Positions 18,401 through 30,010 of a stretch of 64,000 bases of DNA are shown piece by piece. The notes under the pieces are model-generated. The model worked only from the letters and a program-made list of their open reading frames with translations. It did not search any database and was not told the DNA's origin. The stretch's first letter is position 1. Every line of letters starts with the position of its first letter. The position numbers and the translations under genes are program-made. The DNA is taken from positions 62,001 through 126,000 of the forward strand of contig NZ_JABFFR010000023.1 in the NCBI RefSeq assembly GCF_013423485.1. The letters run 5' to 3'. This DNA comes from Azospirillum oleiclasticum (lineage in GTDB: Bacteria; Pseudomonadota; Alphaproteobacteria; Azospirillales; Azospirillaceae).

Positions 18401-21087
18401 GCGGCACCTTTATGCTCGGACAGCGTCTGCTGGAGGGTGTACAGAAGCGCGTCGCGGTCGAACTTGGCGACATAGTCGGTGAAGCCGGCCTGCCGGCCGC
18501 GGTCGAGGTCGCGCGGGGTGGCGTGGCTGGACAGCGCCACCAGCGGCACATTCTGCCAGCGGCTGCCATGGCGCACGGCCTGGGCGAACTCGAAGCCGCT
18601 CATGCCCGGCATCTCGATGTCGCTGACGATGATGTCGAAGTCCTCGCCCGCCTCGCACAGCGACATCGCTTCCGCCGCCGTCTCCACCGCGGTGACGTCG
18701 TAGCCGGCCACCGACAGCAGCGGGGTCAGCAGGTTGCGGAAGAACGGGCTGTCGTCGACCAGAAGCACGCGCTGTGCCTTGTCCTCCTCGTAGCCGTCGC
18801 TGCTGGAGGTGCCGAACCAATCCTTGTAGGCCTGGGTCAGGAAGAAGCCCGCGTCGATGACGTCGGTCGCCTTGCCGGCGATGATGGCGCTGCCCATGTT
18901 GCCCGGCCGGTCGGCGGCGAGCTGCACCATCAGCTTCTCTTCCACGATATCGACGATCTCGTCCACGATCAGGCCCATGGAGCGGTCGCCGTCGGCGAAC
19001 ACCAGCACCGGCTGGCGCCCTTCGTGACGCAGCACGAAGCCCTGGTCGATGGGCACCAGCGGCATCAGCTTGCCGCGGTACTGCACGACCGGCATGCCGT
19101 TCGACAGCTCCACCGTGGCGAGGTCGATGTCCTCCAGGCGGGCGACCAGCGACAGCGGCACCGCCTTGGGCGCGCCCTCGCCGGCGCGGAACAGCAGCAG
19201 CGCCATCTTGTCCTCCTGGCGCGACTGCTGGACGGCCATGGATTCCTTGCTCATCGCATCGCCCGCCATCGCCATCTCGCCGGTGGCCGACGCGATGCCG
19301 TTGGGGTCGAGGATCATGATCACCGAGCCGTCGCCCAGGATCGTGTTGCCCGAGAACATCTCGATGTGGCGCAGGATCGGCGCCACCGGCTTCACCACGA
19401 TTTCCTCGGTGTCGTAGACCCGGTCCACCATGATGCCGAAGGTGTAGGTGCCGACCTGGGTCACGACGATGAAGGTCTCGTCCTCGTGCCGCTTGTCCTC
19501 GCCCTCGCGCTCCAGCCGCAGCAGCTCCTGCAGCGACACCAGCGGCAGCAGGCGGTTGCGCAGCCGCAGCACCGGGGTGCCCTTCAGCCGCTCGATGGTG
19601 TGCTCGCTGTCGGCCGCCGCCCGCACCAGCTCGACCACGCTGATCTGCGGGATGGCGAAGCGCTCGCCCGCACACTCCACGATCAGGGCCGAGACGATCG
19701 CCAGGGTCAGCGGGATCTTGATGACGAAGGTCGATCCCTTGCCCTGCTGCGACTTGATCTCGATCGTGCCGCCGATCTTCTCGATGTTGGTCTTGACCAC
19801 GTCCATGCCGACGCCGCGGCCCGACACGTTGGTGACCTTCGCCGCGGTCGAGAAGCCGGGCTTCATGATGAACTGGATGATCTGCTGGTCCGACATCGCG
19901 GCCAGCTCGCCCTCGCTGGCCAGGCCGTTCTGGATGGCCTTGGCCTTGATCTTGTCGATCGCCAGGCCCTTACCGTCGTCCTGGATCTCGATGATGATGT
20001 GGCCGCCCTCGTGGTACGCGTTCAGCGTGACGCGGCCGGTCTCGCTCTTGCCCGCGCGCACGCGATCCGCCGGTATCTCCAGCCCGTGGTCGGCGGAGTT
20101 GCGGACCATGTGGGTCAGCGGGTCCTTGATCAGCTCCAGCACCTGCCGGTCCAGCTCGGTGTCGGCGCCGAGCATCTGCAGGTCGATCTTCTTGCCCAGT
20201 TCATGCGCCAGATCGCGCACCAGACGCGGCAGCTTGGCCCAGGCGTTGCCGATGGGCTGCATGCGCGTCTTCATCACCCCTTCCTGAAGCTCGGAGGTGA
20301 CGTGGTTCAGGCGCTGCAGCGGGGCGGCGAACTCGCTCTCCTTCTGCGAGCGCAGGATCTGCAGGAGCTGGTTGCGGGTCAGCACCAGCTCCGAAACCAT
20401 GGTCATCAGGTTCTCGAGCAGGTCCACGTTGACGCGGATGGTCTGCGCGGCGACCGCCGACTCCGCGGCGGCGGCTTCCGGGTTGGCGGCCTGCGCCTGC
20501 GCCTGGGGTGCGGCGGCGGCCGGGGCCGGCGCCTTCACCGGCTCGGGCTCCGGCACCACCAGCTCCTGGGAGGGCGGCGGGGCGGGCGGTTCCTCGGCCG
20601 GAACGGTGGCCAGCGCGGTGGAGGGCTCGGGCGCCGGCGGGGGCGGCGGGGGCGGTGGGGCGGCGGCCACGACCGGGGCCGGTGCGGCGGGCTTGGGCGC
20701 CGCGGCCAGCTTGCCTTCCGCGCAGGCGTTGAGCTGCTCGATGAGCGCCTGGTCGTCGCCCGGAGGCTCGGCCTCCGTGGCTTCCAGGATGGCCAGCAGG
20801 CTCTTGATCGCGTCCAGCGCCCGCAGGATCAGCGAGACCGCTTCCGGCGTGATGGTCAGTTCACCGTCGCGGAACTTGCCCAGCACGTTCTCCGACGCGT
20901 GCGCCACCCGTTCCAGCCGGGGCAGGCCCAGGAAGCCGCAGGTCCCCTTGATCGTGTGGACCAGCCGGAAGATGTTGGACAGCAGTTCCGGGTTGTTGGG
21001 ATTCTGCTCGAGCCTGACCAGCTCGACGTCCAGGACGGACAGGTTTTCGTTCGTTTCCGTCAGGAATTCACTGAGCAGATCATCCAT
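18397..21087 (-). CDS. cheA: Hybrid chemotaxis histidine kinase CheA with duplicated CheW-like domain and receiver
   Basis: 896 residues. Domains in order: HPt (about 1-105, phosphorylated His44 in RLVHTIKG); a proline/alanine-rich linker (about 130-215); dimerisation helices (about 220-285); HATPase (about 290-450, HMVRNSADHG and GRGVGMDVV); a CheW-like P5 domain (about 460-600); a second CheW-like domain (about 625-735); and a C-terminal receiver (about 765-890, VLLVDDSPF and VSDIEMPGMSG). The attached receiver and the order cheA-W-Y-B-R match the A. brasilense Che1 (F5-class) operon. There is no obvious separate P2 domain; the long linker replaces it. The 198-bp upstream gap probably carries its own promoter. 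Confidence 0.95.
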   Translation of the reverse strand: MDDLLSEFLTETNENLSVLDVELVRLEQNPNNPELLSNIFRLVHTIKGTCGFLGLPRLERVAHASENVLGKFRDGELTITPEAVSLILRALDAIKSLLAILEATEAEPPGDDQALIEQLNACAEGKLAAAPKPAAPAPVVAAAPPPPPPPPAPEPSTALATVPAEEPPAPPPSQELVVPEPEPVKAPAPAAAAPQAQAQAANPEAAAAESAVAAQTIRVNVDLLENLMTMVSELVLTRNQLLQILRSQKESEFAAPLQRLNHVTSELQEGVMKTRMQPIGNAWAKLPRLVRDLAHELGKKIDLQMLGADTELDRQVLELIKDPLTHMVRNSADHGLEIPADRVRAGKSETGRVTLNAYHEGGHIIIEIQDDGKGLAIDKIKAKAIQNGLASEGELAAMSDQQIIQFIMKPGFSTAAKVTNVSGRGVGMDVVKTNIEKIGGTIEIKSQQGKGSTFVIKIPLTLAIVSALIVECAGERFAIPQISVVELVRAAADSEHTIERLKGTPVLRLRNRLLPLVSLQELLRLEREGEDKRHEDETFIVVTQVGTYTFGIMVDRVYDTEEIVVKPVAPILRHIEMFSGNTILGDGSVIMILDPNGIASATGEMAMAGDAMSKESMAVQQSRQEDKMALLLFRAGEGAPKAVPLSLVARLEDIDLATVELSNGMPVVQYRGKLMPLVPIDQGFVLRHEGRQPVLVFADGDRSMGLIVDEIVDIVEEKLMVQLAADRPGNMGSAIIAGKATDVIDAGFFLTQAYKDWFGTSSSDGYEEDKAQRVLLVDDSPFFRNLLTPLLSVAGYDVTAVETAAEAMSLCEAGEDFDIIVSDIEMPGMSGFEFAQAVRHGSRWQNVPLVALSSHATPRDLDRGRQAGFTDYVAKFDRDALLYTLQQTLSEHKGAA

Positions 21088-21285
21088 CTCGCCGTCCCTA
21101 CGTCACGCCCACGCCGTTTCGGGCTGGGTTGCTGTCCCTTTGCCATACGCAGGGGTGCAGACAACCACTCCGGATGCCCTTCCGGTACGGGCGGAGCCTG
21201 TCAAACACTGATTAAGAATGTCTTGCCTCTATCGATAGGGTTCCGGCGCGGGTGGGGAGCGCCGGAATCACGCCCGCCGCTCCCC

Positions 21286-23454
21286 TCACGCCGTCACGCC
21301 GAACCCGCCGGCACCGCGCGTCAGCGCCACCCAGCTGCGGGCGCCGCTCTGGAAACTCAGGCCGCCGGCGAACCCCACCGCCGCCACACTGTCGGCGAAG
21401 ACCCGCGTCAGCTCCTGGCGGAGCTCCGGCGTCAGGGCGGCGTGGCTGCGCAGGATCAGGTCGAAGCGGTTCTCGCGCACGAGACCGTCGAGCTGCATGG
21501 GGCCGAGCCGGCTCAGCTCCACATCGATCAGGAAGCGGTTGCCGCGGTCCCGGCGGTCGGCACCATCCTCCGGCTCCTCCTCGCCGACCGGGCGGACGCA
21601 GATGCGGATCGGGTGCAGGCCGGTGGTGTCCAGCATCGGCATGGCGACCGGGCGCCACTCCCCGGCCGCCGTCTCCGGCGCCTGGGACGCCTCGCGGAAT
21701 TCCCGGTCCAGCCGCTCCAGCAACGCGCCCTGCCCGGACCGTTGCAGCGCGTCCGTGGCCTCCGCCCCCAGCCAGCCGCGGGCGTCGCCGCCGCGCGCCG
21801 CCGACAGGAAGAAGGCGAGCGCCGCGCCCAGCTTGCGGTTCGGCTGCGGCAGAAGACTGCCGACCAACGATTGGGCGAGCGCGCGATCGAGCCCGCCAAG
21901 GGACGCCAGCACCTGACGCAGGGCCGGCCAGTCTCGTCCGCCGGTGGCGAGCGCCAGGGGATCGGCCGGCGGCGGGGTCGCGGCGGCGGGGACGGGCGGC
22001 GCGCCGGGCCCGGCCAGCGCCGCGGTGATGCGCGTCCCCGGCGGGGCGCTGGCCCGGGTGTTGAGCGCCAGCATGCCGTCCTCGGTCGCCAGGATCGGCT
22101 GCCCCTGGTTGGTGACGCCGGCGATCGTGCCCGACACGACCCGGTCGCCGCCGGCGCCCGTCGGGACGGAGGCGGCCGCCGGTGCCGGCGTGTCCGGCGA
22201 TCCGGGCGGGGTGACGCTCAGGATCCGCAAGGCGACCGTGGCGCCCTGCGCCAGCGCCGGTGCGGACGGCTGTGGCGTGGTCGGGCCGGTGGCGGCCGGA
22301 CCCGGCATGGCGGGCGTCGGGCCCGCCGGTTGTGCCGGTGCGGACGGGGTTCCGCCTCCCGTGCCCGTCGGCATGGCCGGCGACGGCGCACCGGCGGCGG
22401 TTGCCGGGGACGGGGTGGACGGGCCCGGCTGGAGGGGCGCGTTGCCGGTCGGCGGATTGCCAAGCGGCGCGGACTGGCCCGCTGCCGGAGGAGCCGCCGT
22501 CGGCTGGCCGGAGGGCGGTGCATCGGCGGGGGGCGCAGGGACTGGCACGGGGCTGCCCGGCGACGGCGCGGCCTGGGGCGTGGCGCCGCCCGCGGGCGGC
22601 ACCGACAGCAGCGGTGACAAGATTGGGACAACGCCCGATGGCGCGGCACCCGGCGCCGTCGTGCCGGGGACAACCGCGCTGGGCATGGCAGCACCGGGCG
22701 CGGCGGCGGCCGGTTGCGGAGTCGCCGCGGCGGCCGGCGGGCTCGCCGACGCACCGGCGGGCGGGGCGGGGAGCAGGGATGCGGCGCCGGGGGTGGGCGC
22801 CGCTGCGGATGGTGGCGGAGTCGGCAGGGCCGGGGTCGCCGGGCCACCCGCCACGGGCGTTGGCACGGCGGTGGGCCCGGCCGGTGCCGCGGAACCGGCG
22901 GCCGGCTGCGGCTGGCTCGGCGTGGCGGCCGGTGTCGGTGCGGCGACTCCGGGCAGCGCCGCGGCGGCCGACGCGCCGGAGGGGCGGGGGGCTGCGGCGA
23001 TCACGAGGGCCGGCAGCACCGTCCCGACCGCCAGCGGCGGGGCGGGGGCGGTCGCGGTGGGCAGCAACGGCCCCGTCTGTGTGGTGGACAGCAGCACCGT
23101 GATGGCGCTGCCGGAGCCTCCGGCCTGCGGTGCCGCGGCCTGTCCGGTGCCGGGCTGTGCCAGCACCAGCGCCTTGCCGGGCGGATTGCCGGCGGCGATC
23201 TGCAAGGTCACGGGCTTGTCGGCGGGCAGCGGCGTCTGGCTCTTCACCAGCACCTCGCCGGCGGCGGTGCGGACGCGGGTCAGCCCGTCCGGCGTCTCCC
23301 CGGCGACGGTGCCGCCGACCACCACGGCGCGGCCGACATCCTGGAGCCGTTCAGGCAGCCGCACCACCGTCGCCTCGGCCAGCACCACGGGCGCGGCCGT
23401 GGCCGCGGCGGCGGGGGCCGTCGGGGCGACGGGCGGCGGGACCGCGCCGGTCAC
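21286..23454 (-). CDS. FliK-like flagellar hook-length control protein, Pro/Ala-rich
   Basis: About 722 residues. A small N-terminal beta domain (about 20-80) leads into a very long low-complexity region of Pro, Ala, Gly and Thr (about 90-440). A C-terminal globular domain follows, ending in a strand-helix pattern (VELSRLGPMQLDGLV, then LTPELRQELTRVFADSVAAVGF) like the FliK C-terminal domain, which switches export specificity when the hook is complete. The position at the end of the flagellar gene run supports this. The start is uncertain: GTG 23454 lies 14 bp after the flhG stop, while a longer frame to 23526 would overlap flhG by 59 bp. Confidence 0.72.
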   Translation of the reverse strand: MTGAVPPPVAPTAPAAAATAAPVVLAEATVVRLPERLQDVGRAVVVGGTVAGETPDGLTRVRTAAGEVLVKSQTPLPADKPVTLQIAAGNPPGKALVLAQPGTGQAAAPQAGGSGSAITVLLSTTQTGPLLPTATAPAPPLAVGTVLPALVIAAAPRPSGASAAAALPGVAAPTPAATPSQPQPAAGSAAPAGPTAVPTPVAGGPATPALPTPPPSAAAPTPGAASLLPAPPAGASASPPAAAATPQPAAAAPGAAMPSAVVPGTTAPGAAPSGVVPILSPLLSVPPAGGATPQAAPSPGSPVPVPAPPADAPPSGQPTAAPPAAGQSAPLGNPPTGNAPLQPGPSTPSPATAAGAPSPAMPTGTGGGTPSAPAQPAGPTPAMPGPAATGPTTPQPSAPALAQGATVALRILSVTPPGSPDTPAPAAASVPTGAGGDRVVSGTIAGVTNQGQPILATEDGMLALNTRASAPPGTRITAALAGPGAPPVPAAATPPPADPLALATGGRDWPALRQVLASLGGLDRALAQSLVGSLLPQPNRKLGAALAFFLSAARGGDARGWLGAEATDALQRSGQGALLERLDREFREASQAPETAAGEWRPVAMPMLDTTGLHPIRICVRPVGEEEPEDGADRRDRGNRFLIDVELSRLGPMQLDGLVRENRFDLILRSHAALTPELRQELTRVFADSVAAVGFAGGLSFQSGARSWVALTRGAGGFGVTA

Positions 23455-23467
23455 CGGCCGCGTCCCG

Positions 23468-24268
23468 TCACTGCCCGGTGAACAGCCGCTGCGCGATGGC
23501 CTGCACGTCGGCCGCCGCGTCGGCACCGGGGGAGCGGGTGAGGATCGGGGTCTGGTTGCGGATGGCGTCGCGCACCTTCAGGTCGCGGCGCACGATGCCG
23601 GCCAGCGCCGGCTTGTATTTCAGGAAATTCTGGCAGGCCTTCAGGATGGTGCCGTAGGTGCGCTCCCCCTCCTTCACCGTCTGGGCGAGGTTGACCACCA
23701 CCCGCAGGTCGGCGTTGGGGTTGGTGGCGTGGGTCAGCTTGATGAAGGCGTAGGCGTCGGTCAGCGAGGTCGGCTCGTCGGTGGTGACCACCAGCGTGAT
23801 GCCGGCAGGTCCCGACAGGGTGCGCACGGTGCGGTCGACGCCGGCCCCCATGTCCATGATCACCACGTCGTAGCTGCGCGCCAGCTCCAGCAGGTCGTTG
23901 CGCAGGCCGGACAGCCGCTGGCTGGGAAGCTGCGCCAGCGTGCCCGAGCCGGACCGCCCGGCGATGATGTCGAAGCCGGTGTCGGGGAAGCGTTGCGCCG
24001 CCATTTCCAGCGTGACCTCGCCGTTGATCACGGCGCCCAGATCGTGCTTGGGCTGGAATCCCAGCTGGATGTCGACGTTGGCAAGGCCCAGGTCGCCGTC
24101 GAACAGCAGGGCGTTCCGGCCCATCCTGGCCAGCGAATGGGCCAGCGTGATCGAGAACCAGGTCTTGCCCACGCCGCCCTTGCCGCTGGCCACGGCGACG
24201 ACGTTGGCACCGCGCAGGGGACGCACGTTGGAAGTGGCGGCGGTGGCCGGAAACAGCGGTTCGGTCAT
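23468..24268 (-). CDS. flhG: MinD/ParA-type ATPase FlhG
   Basis: 266 residues. The deviant Walker A motif SGKGGVGKT lies near residue 29, and the switch region DGDLGLANVDIQLG near 58. FlhG (FleN, YlxH) limits flagellar number and antagonises FlhF at the cell pole. Its ATG overlaps the flhF stop by 4 bp, the usual pairing. No C-terminal membrane-targeting helix is obvious beyond the last 20 residues. Confidence 0.93.
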   Translation of the reverse strand: MTEPLFPATAATSNVRPLRGANVVAVASGKGGVGKTWFSITLAHSLARMGRNALLFDGDLGLANVDIQLGFQPKHDLGAVINGEVTLEMAAQRFPDTGFDIIAGRSGSGTLAQLPSQRLSGLRNDLLELARSYDVVIMDMGAGVDRTVRTLSGPAGITLVVTTDEPTSLTDAYAFIKLTHATNPNADLRVVVNLAQTVKEGERTYGTILKACQNFLKYKPALAGIVRRDLKVRDAIRNQTPILTRSPGADAAADVQAIAQRLFTGQ

Positions 24269-25305
24269 GGCAGCGTCCTCGACGACGGGGAACTCATGGT
24301 CTTGGCCTTGGGTCCGGAGGGACGGACGGCGCGGGCGGGCGCCGTCTTTTCCTGCCCAGGCATCATCAGGCGCGCAAGCGCCACGGGATTGAGCGGGGTC
24401 AGACCTTCGGCCACCCGGGCCGAGACGCTGCCGTCGCAGAAGGACAGGCGGGTGCGCTGGGCGGTCACCAGCATGCTGCCGAAGCGCCGCGCCATGTCCA
24501 GCCGGGTCAGCAGCATGCGCCGGGCGCCCAGCGCCTTGAAGGCCTGGCCGGTGTCGGCGGCCTCCAGCGCGTCCAGGCCGGCCGGCAGCACCATGATCGG
24601 CTCCGACTCGGCGGCGGCGAGCATGGCGCGCAGATCGTCCATCTCGCTCTCGTCGAAGGGGTTGCGGCCGGCGGTGTCGACCAGCACGAGGTCGCAGCCC
24701 TGGTTGACGGCGATGGCGCCGTGCAGCGCGTCCGGATCGTCCACCGAGATCAGCTTGACCTTCAGGATGCGCATGAAGGCGGCGAGCTGGTCCACACCGC
24801 CGGCACGCACCGTGTCGGTGGTGATGACGCCGACCGTGCGGTTCTTCAGCACGGCGCGGGCGGCCAGCTTGGCGACGGTCAGCGTCTTGCCGCCGCCGGG
24901 CGGACCGACCAGCACCAGCGTCTTGCCACCGCCGCCGCGGGCGTCGGGCAGCGGGTTGAAGGTGAACACGCTGTCGAGTGCGGCACCCAGCGCCAGCGTC
25001 GGGTCCTCGGTGTCGAGCCCGGCGGCGGCGTCCACCAGCACCTCGGCCAGCGAGGCCGGCACGCCGTGCCGGTGCAGCGCCTCCGCCACCGCCTCGCCGA
25101 CGTCGATCTCCGGCTCCACCGGCCGGGCGGCCTGCAGGCGGGCCTGGGCGGTGGCGTGGTCGTCCTCCTCCACCGCGGCGGTCACGCGCACGCCGCCGCC
25201 CTCCTCCTCGCGCGTGGCGACGATGATGGCGTCGTCGCCCAGCGTCTGCCGGACGAGCTTCATCGCCTCGGACATGGTCTTGGCATGGAAGGACTTCAGG
25301 CGCAC
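24265..25305 (-). CDS. flhF: Flagellar SRP-type GTPase FlhF
   Basis: 346 residues. The N-terminus MRLKSFHAKTMSEAM is characteristic of FlhF. An acidic linker region leads to an N-domain and a GTPase domain with P-loop GPPGGGKTLT near residue 133 and G3 motif VDTAGRNPFD. FlhF marks the pole for flagellar assembly and helps FliF insertion. Together with flhG this implies controlled number and polar placement, consistent with a single polar flagellum. Confidence 0.93.
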   Translation of the reverse strand: MRLKSFHAKTMSEAMKLVRQTLGDDAIIVATREEEGGGVRVTAAVEEDDHATAQARLQAARPVEPEIDVGEAVAEALHRHGVPASLAEVLVDAAAGLDTEDPTLALGAALDSVFTFNPLPDARGGGGKTLVLVGPPGGGKTLTVAKLAARAVLKNRTVGVITTDTVRAGGVDQLAAFMRILKVKLISVDDPDALHGAIAVNQGCDLVLVDTAGRNPFDESEMDDLRAMLAAAESEPIMVLPAGLDALEAADTGQAFKALGARRMLLTRLDMARRFGSMLVTAQRTRLSFCDGSVSARVAEGLTPLNPVALARLMMPGQEKTAPARAVRPSGPKAKTMSSPSSRTLP

Positions 25306-25384
25306 GGGAAGCCCTCCGCGGTGGCGGCGGCCCGGTCAGCGGGCCGTCCCTGGGGTGGTGGTGTGGCGATGGTGGCTGGAGTCA

Positions 25385-27553
25385 TCAAATCTGCCCCAGG
25401 GTCTTGATCCGCGCCTTGGGATGGATCTCGTTCTGCGACATCACCACGGTGGCCGGTCGGAACCGCTCGACGATGGAGCGGACATAGGGCCGGATCAGCG
25501 GGCTGGTCAGCAGCACGGGGGTCTCGCCCATCATGGCGTGCCGTTCGAAGGTCTGGCGGACCGAGGTGATGAACTGCTGGAGACGGCTGGGCGCCATCAT
25601 CAGCTGCTTGTCGTCGCCGTCGCCGGCCAGCGATTCGGCGAAGGCCTGCTCCCACTCCGGCGACAGGGTGACCAGCGGGATGAAGCCCATCTCGTTGGTG
25701 CAGCTGTCGCAGATCTGACGGGCGATGCGCGAGCGGACATGCTCGGTGATCTGGGTGACGCTGCGGGTGATGCCGGCCGCCTCCGAGATGCCTTCCAGGA
25801 TGGTCGGCAGGTCGCGGATCGACACCCGTTCGCCCAGCAGGTTCTGCAACACGCGCTGCAAGCCGCCGACGGTGATCTGCGAGGGGATGACGTCGCCCAC
25901 CAGCTTCTGGTGCTCCTGCCCCAGCTCGTCGAGCAGCTTCTGCGTCTCGGTGTAGGACAGCATCTCCGACATGTTGTCCTTGATCAGCTCGGTCAGATGC
26001 GTGGTGACGACGGTGGAGGGATCCACCACCGTGTAGCCCTTGAACAGGGCCTCCTCGCGGTAGCCGGGCTCGATCCAGATGGCGGGCAGGCCGAAGGTCG
26101 GCTCGGTCGTCTGCTCGCCGGGCAGGCTCATGGCGTCGCCGCGGGGGTCCATGACCAGCAGCATGTTCGGGCGGATGTCGCCGCGCCCGGCCTCGATCTC
26201 CTTCACCCGGATCACGTAGCTGTTGGGCGGGAGCTGGAGGTTGTCCTGGATGCGCACGGCGGGCATGACGAAGCCCACCTCGCTGGCGATCTGGCGGCGC
26301 AGCCCCTTGATCTGGTCGGTCAGCCGGTGGGTGCCCGCCTGCGGCTGGCTGATCAGCGACAACAAGCCGTAGCCCAGCTCCAGCCGCAGATGGTCGATGG
26401 CGAGCGCGGTGGCGATCGGCTCGTCGGCCACCGGGGCCGCCGGGCCGCCGCCGGGTCCACCGCCCGCGGCCTCCGCCGCCGCCTCCTCCGCCTCGGCCGC
26501 CTCCTTCTTCTCGCGCAGCTTGGGCAGGTACCAGGCGGCGGCGGCGGCCCCGACCGACAGCGGCAGGAAGATGATGGACGGCATGCCGGGCAGCATGCCG
26601 ATGAACATCAGCATGGCCGACGCCAGCCCCAGCGCCTGCGGGTAGCCGGTGAGCTGGCCGACCACCGCCTTGTCGGTGGAGCCGCCGGTGCCGGCCTTGG
26701 CCACCAGGAAACCGGCGGAGATCGAGATGATCAGGCCGGGAATCTGGGAGACCAGGCCGTCGCCGATGGTCAGCTTGGTGAAGGTGTCCAGCGCCTCCAT
26801 CACCGGCATGTCGTGGCGCAGCGCGCCGATGGCGACGCCGCCGACGATGTTGATGACGGTGATGATCAGGCCGGCGACCGCGTCGCCCTTCACGAACTTC
26901 GACGCACCGTCCATCGAGCCGAAGAAGGCGCTCTCGTCCTCCAGCTCCTTGCGGCGGGCGCGCGCGGTGCCCTCGTCGATCATGCCGGCGGACAGGTCGG
27001 CGTCGATCGCCATCTGCTTGCCGGGCATGGCGTCCAGGGTGAAGCGCGCGGCCACCTCGGCGATGCGGCCCGAACCGGCGGTGATCACCTTGAAGTTCAC
27101 GATGGTGAGCACCGAGAAGATGATCACGCCGATGATGAAGTCGCCACCCATCACGAAGTTGGAGAAGGCCTGGATGACGTGGCCGGCGGCGTCCGTGCCC
27201 TCGTGCCCGTGCGACAGGATCAGGCGGGTGGAAGCGAGGTTGAGCGACAGGCGGATCAGCGTGGTGATCAGCAGGATGGTGGGATAGGAGGACAGCTCCA
27301 GCGGCTTCTGCAGGAACAGCACCACCATCAGGATCAGCACGGAGACGGTGATGTTGAACGCCAGCATGATGTCGAGCAGCAAGGACGGCATCGGGAAAAT
27401 GAGCATGGCGATGATCGCCATGATCCCGAAGGCCATGACGGTGTCGCCGCGCTTCACGCCGCTGCGGATGGCCGACGCCATCTCGCCGAATACGGCGAGG
27501 TTGCCACCGCCGCGACCGCCCTGCGGGGCCGGATTGTGTTCCGTCAGCGCCAT
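25385..27553 (-). CDS. flhA: Flagellar type III export component FlhA
   Basis: 722 residues, slightly longer than the usual 690-700. About eight membrane helices occupy residues 40-345, including the FHIPEP-type cytoplasmic loop region with the conserved FVKGDAVAGLIIT. A Pro/Ala/Gly-rich linker (about 360-385) joins a large cytoplasmic domain that forms the nonameric ring receiving chaperone-substrate complexes. It sits between flbD and flhF in the flagellar operon with short gaps. Confidence 0.96.
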   Translation of the reverse strand: MALTEHNPAPQGGRGGGNLAVFGEMASAIRSGVKRGDTVMAFGIMAIIAMLIFPMPSLLLDIMLAFNITVSVLILMVVLFLQKPLELSSYPTILLITTLIRLSLNLASTRLILSHGHEGTDAAGHVIQAFSNFVMGGDFIIGVIIFSVLTIVNFKVITAGSGRIAEVAARFTLDAMPGKQMAIDADLSAGMIDEGTARARRKELEDESAFFGSMDGASKFVKGDAVAGLIITVINIVGGVAIGALRHDMPVMEALDTFTKLTIGDGLVSQIPGLIISISAGFLVAKAGTGGSTDKAVVGQLTGYPQALGLASAMLMFIGMLPGMPSIIFLPLSVGAAAAAWYLPKLREKKEAAEAEEAAAEAAGGGPGGGPAAPVADEPIATALAIDHLRLELGYGLLSLISQPQAGTHRLTDQIKGLRRQIASEVGFVMPAVRIQDNLQLPPNSYVIRVKEIEAGRGDIRPNMLLVMDPRGDAMSLPGEQTTEPTFGLPAIWIEPGYREEALFKGYTVVDPSTVVTTHLTELIKDNMSEMLSYTETQKLLDELGQEHQKLVGDVIPSQITVGGLQRVLQNLLGERVSIRDLPTILEGISEAAGITRSVTQITEHVRSRIARQICDSCTNEMGFIPLVTLSPEWEQAFAESLAGDGDDKQLMMAPSRLQQFITSVRQTFERHAMMGETPVLLTSPLIRPYVRSIVERFRPATVVMSQNEIHPKARIKTLGQI

Positions 27554-27592
27554 TCCAGATGCCCAGCCGCTCGTCGTTCGGTCACGTCGTCA

Positions 27593-29143
<1,551 letters not shown>

Positions 29144-29146
29144 GGT

Positions 29147-30010
29147 CTAGGCCCCCCTCGGGGATTCGCGTTCGGAATGGGTCAGGCGCTTGCCGGGCGG
29201 CAGCACCGCGTTCAGCAGCATCTCGAGGCGCCGGGGATTCTCCTGGCGGGCGATGGATACCGCGGCGATGGTGTACAGTGTCTTGATGAGCGCCTCGTCC
29301 TCGGCGGCGCGTTCCAGCTTGGCCGCCAGCGGGGCCAGCGCCACGTTGCCGAGCACGGCACCGTAGAAGGTGGTGAGCAGCGCCAGCGCCATCGCCGGGC
29401 CGATGGCCGAAGGATCGTTCAGACCGCCCAGCATGTGGACGAGCCCCACCAGCGTGCCGATCAGCCCCATCGCCGGGGCCACCTCCGACGCGCGGCGCAG
29501 GACGGCCGCACTCTTGATCCGCGCGGATCCGGACGCCTCGACCTCGCCGGTCAGCATGCGTTCGATGTCGTCGGGGGGCAGCCCCTCCACGATCAGCGCC
29601 ACGCTGCGCTGCAGGAAGACATCGTGCCTCAGGTCGGGCAGCACGCCCTTCAGCGTCTCCGGCCCGGCGCGGCGCGCCGCCTCGGCCAGCAGCAGCACCT
29701 GCCGGCCGACCGCTTGCGGGTCGTGGGTGGTCAGCGCCAGCATCTGGCCGGCCTGCCGCCAGGCGCGCACCACGTCGCCCAACGAAAAGCTCGCCGTTGT
29801 CACAGCCAGCGTGCCGCCCAGGACGACGATGAGCGATGGCGGGTCGAGGAAGGCGCGCAGCGAGCCGCCCGCCGTCATCGCCACCACGATCACCCCGACC
29901 GCGGCCGCCAGCCCGACCAGCGTCGCCACGTCCAGCCCGCCGCGCGGGCGCAGCGCGCGGGGCGGGGCGGCGGGCGCACGGCCGGAGGCGGTGTCGCGCA
30001 ACGACGTCAT
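29147..30010 (-). CDS. motA: MotA/PomA-type flagellar stator protein
   Basis: 287 residues with four membrane helices (about 30-50, 58-78, 175-200 and 215-240) and the MotA/TolQ/ExbB signature around VAPAMGLIGTLVGLVHMLGG. MotA with MotB forms the ion channel that turns the motor. A typical alphaproteobacterial N-terminal extension of about 25 residues precedes the first helix. No motB follows, so the partner is encoded elsewhere or another MotB is shared. The start overlaps the fliN stop by one base. Confidence 0.88.
   Translation of the reverse strand: MTSLRDTASGRAPAAPPRALRPRGGLDVATLVGLAAAVGVIVVAMTAGGSLRAFLDPPSLIVVLGGTLAVTTASFSLGDVVRAWRQAGQMLALTTHDPQAVGRQVLLLAEAARRAGPETLKGVLPDLRHDVFLQRSVALIVEGLPPDDIERMLTGEVEASGSARIKSAAVLRRASEVAPAMGLIGTLVGLVHMLGGLNDPSAIGPAMALALLTTFYGAVLGNVALAPLAAKLERAAEDEALIKTLYTIAAVSIARQENPRRLEMLLNAVLPPGKRLTHSERESPRGA

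Noticed and set aside
18412..22617. Very long plus-strand open frame opposite cheA and the fliK-like gene
   Set aside because: It is antisense to genes with clear motifs, is rich in Arg, His, Ala and Gln as expected of a GC-rich shadow frame, and has no domain.
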